11,935 nucleotides of DNA from Pseudomonadota bacterium (GTDB lineage Bacteria > Pseudomonadota > Alphaproteobacteria > Acetobacterales > Acetobacteraceae): positions 1-11,935 of the forward strand of contig JAKBCD010000014.1 of assembly GCA_021808205.1 (NCBI GenBank), given 5' to 3'. How positions within the stretch are numbered: the stretch's first letter is position 1; each line of letters starts with the position of its first letter. The notes beneath the pieces were generated by a model that saw only the letters and a list, made by a program, of their open reading frames with translations, did not search any database and was not told the origin of the DNA. Made by a program: the position numbers and the translations under genes. Below, one piece after another: positions 6,786 to 11,935 of the stretch.

Positions 6786-6882
6786 AGCGCGATGACTTTA
6801 GGTTCGCTCACTTTACGAGCGAGCCTGAAGTCTGAATCGCCCTTTATCTCATTGTTTTAGAGGCGGATTCAGATTTTAGAGC
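6783..6882 (+). repeat. dispersed palindromic element, copy 2 (about 100 nt)
   Basis: The element runs from CTAGAGC-like sequence at the TauE/SafE stop to TTTTAGAGC. Its 52-nt core (6789-6840) folds into outer stem GCGAT/ATCGC, a 3-base TGA bulge (6833-6835), and an unbroken 16-bp inner stem, 6794-6809 with 6817-6832, containing only two G-T pairs and a 7-base loop. The right part (6858-6882) is identical over 25 bases to 7856-7880 and is a partial inverted copy of the core's own right arm. Orientation is opposite to copies 1 and 3. Confidence 0.8.
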
Positions 6883-7137
6883 AATATGCATTTAGATTGA
6901 TGCGGCGGCGTCAAGATAAATGCACGAAACGGCTTGCTCAAACGCAAAATCAGAGCGTTCAACTAGAACTGAACGCTCTGGGCTAAACGGTCAGATCTTC
7001 CCACAAGGAAACGCGTTGGCGGCACGGTGTTGAAATTGCGAGGCGTTCTGAGTTTTTTGAAAGTGCAATGATGTGGTAATGTGCCAAATGGTCTTACTTC
7101 ACCAACTCACTCACTTCACCTGCTCAATGGGGGCGTG
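6786..7137. other. gene-free region upstream of the VIT1-type transporter gene
   Basis: About 350 bases without a supported gene. The first 97 belong to repeat copy 2. From 6883 to 6950 I see only A/T-richer sequence. A perfect 11-bp inverted repeat lies at 6951-6980. Between 6981 and 7128 the promoter of the transporter gene is expected. TTGAAA occurs at 7030-7035 and again at 7057-7062, but neither has a good -10 at the right distance. No riboswitch or small RNA gene was recognised. Confidence 0.55.
6951..6980. repeat. perfect 11-bp inverted repeat, 8-nt loop
   Basis: CAGAGCGTTCA (6951-6961) and TGAACGCTCTG (6970-6980) are exact reverse complements around an 8-base centre. No T-run follows on either side, so it is not a classic terminator. 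It may end transcripts from the kinase/permease pair with Rho, act as an operator for the downstream transporter, or be another dispersed palindrome. Confidence 0.6.
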
Positions 7138-7827
7138 ATGCAACACAGCGAAAATCATCTGATCGGGCGGACGGGCTGGTTGCGCGCCGCCGTGCTGGGG
7201 GCAAATGACGGCATTATCTCCACGGCCAGCCTGATTTTGGGCGTGATCTCGGCCAGCGGGGCGCGCCATGATGCGCTGGTGGCGGGTATTGCGGGGCTGG
7301 TGGCGGGTGCCATGGCGATGGCGGCGGGGGAGTATGTGTCTGTCAGCTCCCAGGCGGATACTGAGACCGCGGCTCTAGCGCGGGAGCGCGAGGAGCAGGC
7401 GGCGGAAGGCGAGGCGGAGGTCGACGAGTTGGCTGGCATCTACGAGGCGCGTGGTGTTGCACCGGAACTGGCGCGCGAGGTTGCATTGCAGTTGATGGCC
7501 CGGGATGCACTGGGCGCCCATGCGCGAGACGAATTGGGCATTTTCGAACTCACCCGCGCCAATCCCATTCAGGCGGCGATGGCCTCGGCCGTCACATTCT
7601 CCGTCGGGGCGGCGGCCCCGTTGATCTTCACGTTGACCTTGCCAGCCGCGTTGCTGATTCCCGGCCTTGGGCTTGGGGCACTGTTGTGCCTGGCGGTGTT
7701 GGGGGCCACCGGCGCCTGGGCGGGGGGCGCGTCGGCGCTGAAACCCGCTATCCGCGTTACCTTCTGGGGAGCCTTGGCGATGGCGGCGACCATGCTGATC
7801 GGCCATTTGTTCGGGGCAGTGGTTTAG
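7138..7827 (+). CDS. VIT1/CCC1 family iron/manganese transporter
   Basis: A 229-residue inner-membrane protein of the vacuolar iron transporter family, which moves Fe2+ or Mn2+ out of the cytoplasm. Expected parts are present. The first helix holds LGANDGIISTASLILGV (20-36), and the second holds VAGAMAMAAGEYVSVSSQ (about 55-72) with the conserved Gly-Glu-Tyr. A charged cytoplasmic segment (about 74-135) is rich in Glu and fits the metal-binding helices. Three further hydrophobic segments follow, at about 145-167, 168-195 and 206-226. The ATG at 7138 has GGGGG four bases upstream and begins the conserved region; an in-frame GTG at 7081 would add 19 unconserved residues. It stands alone, with palindromic gaps on both sides, and converges on murI. 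Metal specificity is not determinable. Confidence 0.93.
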   Translation: MQHSENHLIGRTGWLRAAVLGANDGIISTASLILGVISASGARHDALVAGIAGLVAGAMAMAAGEYVSVSSQADTETAALAREREEQAAEGEAEVDELAGIYEARGVAPELAREVALQLMARDALGAHARDELGIFELTRANPIQAAMASAVTFSVGAAAPLIFTLTLPAALLIPGLGLGALLCLAVLGATGAWAGGASALKPAIRVTFWGALAMAATMLIGHLFGAVV

Positions 7828-7854
7828 AGTGAGAGCTTGGCGAAAGCGCCGACA

Positions 7855-7920
7855 CTAGAGGCGGATTCAGATTTTAGAGCGGATCATGTCGTGATTCGAT
7901 CTAAAATCATCCGGCTTTAG
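7855..7920 (-). repeat. dispersed palindromic element, copy 3, embedded in the 3' end of murI
   Basis: A core of 52 nt (7862-7913) has outer stem CGGAT (7862-7866) / ATCCG (7909-7913) and a 3-base TCA bulge (7867-7869). The inner stem starts with GATTTTAGA (7870-7878) facing TCTAAAATC (7900-7908) and continues with CGGATCAT against GTGATTCG (7880-7887 / 7891-7898), including G-T pairs. The first 25 bases (7856-7880) equal 6858-6882 exactly. The murI stop codon is the bulge itself. Orientation is that of copy 1. The hairpin may also act between the convergent VIT1 and murI genes. Confidence 0.75.
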
Positions 7921-8652
7921 CGCAAACGGTGCCAGGAGCTGCGGTGAAATTGCCGCGCCCGTACAGTGCGCGGTGCGCGGGACTTGCGAAAGGCTTAGCC
8001 CTTCGATGATTTTCAGCGTTTGTTTTGCAACCGGCATGGCGGGGTCGTGCCAGGAAATATCTGGCCGCAGGGTCAGAAACTCAGGCAGCAGGAAGCTGTA
8101 ATGCGTGCAGCCCAGCGCCACCGCATCGATGGCTTCGCCGCCGGGTTGCACGAAAAGGGGGGTTACGGCGTTGGAAACATCAACGCTGGCACCTTGGAAT
8201 TTTTGTTCTGCCAGCTCCGCCAATGTGGGCGTACCAAGGGTGAACACCGTGCAGTCTGCAGCGAATTTTTCGATGAGGCCGTTGAGGTAAGGCCGTCGCG
8301 CGGTGGCTTTGGTGGCCAGCACGCCGATGCTGCGCGTATGGCTGGCGGCGGCGGCGGGTTTTATGGGCGGCACGCAGCCGATGAAGGGCAGCGCGAACGC
8401 CTCCCGCAGGGCGGCCAGGGCAATCGTGCTGGCGGTGTTGCAGGCAATCACTACGGCTTCGGGCGCCTGCCGCGCAAGCGCCTCGCCGATCACCCGGATG
8501 ATTTGCGGCAGTAAAATCTCGTCCGGTTTTTCACCGTAGGGAAAGAATCCGTTATCGGCGAGGTACGTTAGCGGCAGGCCGGGGGCAAGCTGGTTTAGCG
8601 CGGCGACGACACCCAGCCCGCCGATGCCGGAATCGAACACCAGGATCGCCAT
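7867..8652 (-). CDS. murI: glutamate racemase MurI
   Basis: A 261-residue cofactor-independent racemase that makes D-glutamate for the peptidoglycan stem peptide. The substrate loop FDSGIGGL (6-13) is present, as are both catalytic cysteines: C71 in ACNTAS and C182 in GCTHYSF. YLADNGFFPYGEK (30-42) stands where the family usually has a D-x-x-x-x-P-Y-G segment. The length is close to usual (260-285). The start at 8652 is only six bases after the rodA stop (8659), so it is the last gene of the mreD-mrdA-rodA-murI operon. Its Shine-Dalgarno sequence is weak. The last 17 residues, LKPDDFRSNHDMIRSKI, and the stop codon lie wholly within a dispersed palindromic repeat. The native C-terminus was therefore probably replaced or extended by the repeat, well clear of the catalytic residues. 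Confidence 0.95.
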   Translation of the reverse strand: MAILVFDSGIGGLGVVAALNQLAPGLPLTYLADNGFFPYGEKPDEILLPQIIRVIGEALARQAPEAVVIACNTASTIALAALREAFALPFIGCVPPIKPAAAASHTRSIGVLATKATARRPYLNGLIEKFAADCTVFTLGTPTLAELAEQKFQGASVDVSNAVTPLFVQPGGEAIDAVALGCTHYSFLLPEFLTLRPDISWHDPAMPVAKQTLKIIEGLSLSQVPRTAHCTGAAISPQLLAPFALKPDDFRSNHDMIRSKI

Positions 8653-8658
8653 GCAGTC

Positions 8659-9819
8659 TCAGAATTCCTCGTGCTCGGGAAAGTCCACATCCCGGTGGAC
8701 ATGGATCGACATCAGCACCCCGAAACCCAGCATCACCGCGGTCAGCGCCGAGCCGCCATAGGAGATGAGCGGAAGCGGCACGCCGCCTACGGGAATAAGG
8801 CCCATTACCATCGAGAGGTTGACGAAGCAGTAGAGAAAAAAATTCGTGGCGATGCCCAAAGCCAACAGCCGTCCATAGACATGGCTGCAGGATAGCGCCG
8901 TGTAATAACCCATCGTCACGATGCACATCAGCAGCCCCAGCACCGCTACGGAGCCAAAGAAGCCGAACTCCTCCGCGATGATGGTAAAGACGAAATCCGT
9001 CTGTTTCTCAGGTAGGAAGTTGAGCTGATTCTGGGTGCCGTGCAGAAAACCCTGGCCGAAGAATCCGCCGGAGCCGAGCGCGATTTTGCTCTGGATAATG
9101 TTGTAGCCTGCTCCCAGCGGGTCGGCGCCGGGGTTCAAGAAGATGTCGATCCGCGCTTTCTGGTAGGCGTGCAGATGGTGGTAAATAACCGGCGCGCAGA
9201 TGGCGATAAACACCACTACGAGCGCGAACCACCACCAGCGCACGCCCGCCCCCAGCATCACCGTGGCGCCGATGGTACCGGTGATGATGGCGGTGCCGAG
9301 ATTGGGTTCTTTCAAGATAAGCCCCATCGGCACCAGGGCGGCGAGGATGGCGGGGAGCACGAAAAGCAGGTTGCCGGTTTGCTCAGGCGTGGCGCGCTGA
9401 AAATAGCGGGCCAGCGCCATGGCCAGAAACAATTTCATCAGCTCTGAGGGCTGAATTTCCATGCCGCCCACGGTCATCCAGCGCTTCGCGCCCAGGCCCA
9501 CATGGCCAAATTTCATCACCGCGATGAGCAGGAGGATACCAAAAACCCAGGCGGGCCAGGAGAGTTTGGCGATGAAGCGGATATCCACCATGGCGATGCC
9601 GAGCATAAGCACCAGCGCGCCGCAAAACCGGATGAGTTGGCTTTGCGCGTAAGGTTGCGGCGAGCCGCCGGCGGCGGAATAAAGGGCCGCATACCCCACC
9701 CCCGCCAGCAGGCAGACGCAAAGCACGAACAGCCAGTTCACCCGCATCAGCTTGCGCGCCAGGCCGAAGGAGCGTTCGCGGAAGGGGCGGCGCAAACTTA
9801 GGCTGCCATATTCGATCAT
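8659..9819 (-). CDS. rodA: rod shape-determining protein RodA (SEDS peptidoglycan glycosyltransferase)
   Basis: A 386-residue polytopic SEDS protein that polymerises lipid II glycan strands during cell elongation, working with PBP2. Family signatures are IQPSELMKLFLAMALARYF (122-140), LKEPNLGTA (169-177), the extracellular NFLPEKQTDFVFTIIAEEFG (267-286) and PVGGVPLPLISYGGS (343-357). D275 in the third of these appears to match the catalytic-loop aspartate of characterised RodA proteins. The pairing with mrdA and the QPSE sequence favour RodA over FtsW. The ATG overlaps the mrdA stop (ATGA), and murI begins six bases after its own stop. A cytoplasmic N-terminal arm of about 25 basic residues precedes the first membrane helix. 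Confidence 0.96.
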   Translation of the reverse strand: MIEYGSLSLRRPFRERSFGLARKLMRVNWLFVLCVCLLAGVGYAALYSAAGGSPQPYAQSQLIRFCGALVLMLGIAMVDIRFIAKLSWPAWVFGILLLIAVMKFGHVGLGAKRWMTVGGMEIQPSELMKLFLAMALARYFQRATPEQTGNLLFVLPAILAALVPMGLILKEPNLGTAIITGTIGATVMLGAGVRWWWFALVVVFIAICAPVIYHHLHAYQKARIDIFLNPGADPLGAGYNIIQSKIALGSGGFFGQGFLHGTQNQLNFLPEKQTDFVFTIIAEEFGFFGSVAVLGLLMCIVTMGYYTALSCSHVYGRLLALGIATNFFLYCFVNLSMVMGLIPVGGVPLPLISYGGSALTAVMLGFGVLMSIHVHRDVDFPEHEEF

Positions 9820-11705
9820 GCGCTGGCGCCCTGCTGCGGCACGGTTAACGGTGGCATGGGGGGTGGGTTGGCCAAGGGTTGGTCCCGCCCCGCGGGGTCG
9901 TTCAGCAAGGCATAGGTCATCATGTCGTGCGCGATGGGCGCTGCGGTTTGCGCGCCGAAATTGCCGTGCTCCACCATAACGGCCACGGCGTAGCGCGGCG
10001 CGTCGGCGGGCGCATAGGCCACAAACCAGGCATTCGGGCGCTGCGCCCAGGCCATGGTCATGTCGTTAAAGTTTCTGGCTTTTTCAGCCGCGGTGTTGTC
10101 GTGCACCTGGGCGGTGCCGGTTTTGCCCGCCATCTTTACGCCAGGGATGGTCAGCCGCGCGCCATAGCCGGTGCCGGCGGGGTCGTTGACCACCGCAAAC
10201 AGCCCCTGGCGGACAACCGCGAGATGCTGGTCGTCCACATCCAAAGCTGCAGCCGCGCCGGGCAGGGATTCGGGTTGCAGCACCCCGCCCACGCGGCGGG
10301 CGAGATGCGGGGTGACCGCCAAGCCAGAGGCAAGCCTGGCAACCATGGTGGCCTGGGCAAGCGGCGTGAGCTGGGTGTAGCCCTGGCCGATGCCCTGCAC
10401 CACGGTATTGCCTTCTACCCAGTCGATGCCGTGCTGCTTGGCCCAGGCATGTGTGGGCACTAACCCGACGGAAGCATTCGGCACATCTGAGCCGAGATCG
10501 ACACCCTGGCCCATGATCGAGGCCATGGCGGCGATGCGGTCGATGCCGGTATCCAGAGCGGTTTTGTAGAAAAATACGTCGCAGCTGACCTTCAGCGCAT
10601 CCACAACATTGATAGTGCCGTGGGCGTCGTGATTGTCGCACCAGAAAATATGCCTCCCGAGTTTGAGGAAGCCGGGGCAGTTATGGGTGGAATCGGGCGT
10701 GAGGGCCCCGCATTTTAGCGCTGCCAGCGCGACGCTGGGCTTGAAGGTGGAACCGGGGGCGAACAGCCCGGCGGCGGCTTTGTTGAGCAGCGGATGTCGG
10801 GGGTCGTTGATCCAGCCGTTCCAGATATCGTTGGGCACGCCTCTGTCGAACAATGTTGGGTCGAAGGAGGGGGTGCTGGCCATGGCGAGAATTTCGCCGG
10901 TTGTGGCATCCAGCATCACCACCGCGCCGGTTTGGCTGCTCAGGCTTTGCACGGCGAGCTGCTGCAACCCGGAATCCAGCGCCAGCGCCACGGTTTGCCC
11001 CGGCGTGCCGTTATCCTGCGCCACCACGCGCATCACCTCGCCGCGTACATTTGTTTCGGTTTGCACAAAACCGGGCGCGCCGCGCAGGGCGAGGTCGTTC
11101 GCATCCTCAGCGCCGGTGCGGCCCACGCGCATGCCCGGCAGGGCCAGTACTGAATCTTGCTCCGTCTCCTTTTGGTTCGGTCGGCCGACATAGCCAACGG
11201 CGTGCGCCGCGATGGCCCCCAGCGGATAGGTGCGGCTGGAACCCGCCTGTACGATCACGCCCGGCAGGTTTGGCGTATTTACCTCGATCGCCGCCATGTC
11301 GGGCCAATCCAGCCAGTCTTTCAGCATCACAGGAATATAGCCGGGATGGGCTGCCAGATCTTGCTGGATACGGGCCTTCTCGGCATCGGAGAGCGGGATG
11401 AGGCGGTAGAAATTCTCCAGTACCGCGTCTGGCTCTGGTGCCATATCCTTCACGAACAGGGCGTTCCAGTGCTGCTGGTTACCCGCCAGAACAGCGCCGA
11501 AGCGGTCTGTCATGATGCCACGCAGGGGGGCGACCAGCCGTTCGGAAATGGAGTTCTGCTTGGCCTTCAGCGCGTATTTGCCATGCTCTGCGATTTGCAG
11601 ATGGTAAAGCCGTGTCGTGATGGCGGCGAACACCGCCGCCTGGCCTGCGCCGATCAGCAAGGCCCGGCGCGAGAACGAGGTGCGGTTCTTGGCCTGACGC
11701 TTCAT
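9816..11705 (-). CDS. mrdA: penicillin-binding protein 2 (MrdA), elongasome transpeptidase
   Basis: A 629-residue class B PBP, the cross-linking partner of RodA; E. coli PBP2 is similar in length. A short basic cytoplasmic N-terminus (MKRQAKNRTSFSRR) precedes one membrane anchor (about 14-32), the dimerisation/pedestal region (about 35-210) and the transpeptidase domain. The three active-site motifs are S319-T-F-K322 (nucleophile Ser319), S374-C-D376 (the SxN position) and K528-T-G in GKTGTAQV. A Pro-rich tail closes the protein. The start at 11705 is preferred over the in-frame codon at 11789 because it forms an ATGA overlap with the mreD stop and begins a typical PBP2 N-terminus. Residues D338, D357, H362 and C375 fall where a structural zinc site has been described in some PBP2 proteins. 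Confidence 0.96.
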   Translation of the reverse strand: MKRQAKNRTSFSRRALLIGAGQAAVFAAITTRLYHLQIAEHGKYALKAKQNSISERLVAPLRGIMTDRFGAVLAGNQQHWNALFVKDMAPEPDAVLENFYRLIPLSDAEKARIQQDLAAHPGYIPVMLKDWLDWPDMAAIEVNTPNLPGVIVQAGSSRTYPLGAIAAHAVGYVGRPNQKETEQDSVLALPGMRVGRTGAEDANDLALRGAPGFVQTETNVRGEVMRVVAQDNGTPGQTVALALDSGLQQLAVQSLSSQTGAVVMLDATTGEILAMASTPSFDPTLFDRGVPNDIWNGWINDPRHPLLNKAAAGLFAPGSTFKPSVALAALKCGALTPDSTHNCPGFLKLGRHIFWCDNHDAHGTINVVDALKVSCDVFFYKTALDTGIDRIAAMASIMGQGVDLGSDVPNASVGLVPTHAWAKQHGIDWVEGNTVVQGIGQGYTQLTPLAQATMVARLASGLAVTPHLARRVGGVLQPESLPGAAAALDVDDQHLAVVRQGLFAVVNDPAGTGYGARLTIPGVKMAGKTGTAQVHDNTAAEKARNFNDMTMAWAQRPNAWFVAYAPADAPRYAVAVMVEHGNFGAQTAAPIAHDMMTYALLNDPAGRDQPLANPPPMPPLTVPQQGASA

Positions 11706-11935
11706 GCCAGTTCCACCGCCGCCGGGCCGCGATGCGCCTTGATGAGCAGCGCCGCCAAGGCCGGGTATATTCCGGCCGAGAGCAACCATTCAAACCCCAG
11801 CGGTGCGGCAGGAAGCCAGGTTTCATCGAAGGCGCAAGCCGCCGCCCAGGCTAGAGTCACACTCACCGCTGCCATTGCCGTGAATACCGCCCAGACCAGA
11901 AGAAAGCGCCCCGGCACGAGCTTGCGCCGCAACAG
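11702..11935 (-). CDS. mreD: rod shape-determining protein MreD, C-terminal part
   Basis: The last 77 or so codons of a hydrophobic membrane protein enter from the right edge and end in a TGA that overlaps the mrdA ATG. Two hydrophobic stretches (about FLLVWAVFTAMAAVSVTLAW and FEWLLSAGIYPALAALLI) and the L-x-x-x-I-Y-P pattern fit the end of MreD, the small multipass partner of MreC in the elongasome. The call depends largely on position: mreD directly upstream of mrdA and rodA is the standard order (mreB-mreC-mreD-mrdA-rodA). A TTG near the edge is most likely an internal leucine, so the gene is treated as cut off by the window, with its start outside. Confidence 0.82.
   Translation of the reverse strand: MLRRKLVPGRFLLVWAVFTAMAAVSVTLAWAAACAFDETWLPAAPLGFEWLLSAGIYPALAALLIKAHRGPAAVELA

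Noticed and set aside
7828..7854. Terminator after the VIT1-type gene
   Set aside because: A short GGCG/CGCC hairpin is present (7839-7850), but no T-run follows on either strand and the stem is only four base pairs.
6783..7920. CRISPR array
   Set aside because: The repeats are few, unevenly spaced, in both orientations and diverged, with no regular spacers and no cas genes nearby.
11706..11789. Extended PBP2 start at 11789
   Set aside because: It would overlap mreD by 88 bases and adds a Gly-rich stretch not seen in PBP2. The ATGA overlap at 11702-11705 is the better start.

Overview
This window carries mostly core bacterial genes at high G+C and dense packing. Gene content and protein style suggest an alphaproteobacterium, most likely an acetic-acid-bacteria relative (Acetobacteraceae, near Acidocella or Acidiphilium). 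That placement is an inference from family resemblance; no rRNA is present to test it. No phage, transposase, CRISPR or defence genes were seen.

Layout. (1) At the left edge, positions 1-102 hold the first 34 codons of a DODA-type dioxygenase on the minus strand. (2) Positions 251-4035 form a tightly packed plus-strand operon: an Nfu/NifU-like Fe-S carrier, a RutE-like nitroreductase, tsaB (tRNA t6A synthesis), rimI (N-acetyltransferase) and a Ppx/GppA exopolyphosphatase. Stop and start codons overlap at two junctions. (3) A strong hairpin with a minus-strand U-tract at 4052-4080 separates ppx from a convergent bactofilin gene (4107-4724, minus). (4) A 334-base gap holding nested palindromes precedes a plus-strand pair, a PfkB-type adenosine kinase and a TauE/SafE permease. 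(5) A second gap of about 350 bases, also rich in palindromes, precedes a VIT1/CCC1-type Fe/Mn transporter (7138-7827). (6) From the right edge leftward runs a minus-strand elongasome operon, mreD (partial), mrdA (PBP2), rodA and murI. It joins the lateral-wall transpeptidase and SEDS glycosyltransferase to the racemase that supplies D-glutamate for peptidoglycan.

The least ordinary content lies between the genes. Three copies of an imperfect-palindromic element (cores 4905-4956, 6789-6840, 7862-7913) share the same 52-base core length and the same fold: a 4-5 bp outer stem, a 3-base bulge on one side, and a longer inner stem. The inner-stem sequences differ while pairing is retained, most clearly between the second and third copies. 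The third copy runs into murI and encodes its last 17 residues and stop codon. The second begins at the stop codon of the TauE/SafE gene. A further nested palindrome (4803-4870) abuts the first copy and shares its terminal GCTCTAA motif. This looks like a dispersed, REP-like or MITE-like family that settles at 3' gene ends. Whether it has been catalogued cannot be told from the sequence alone.
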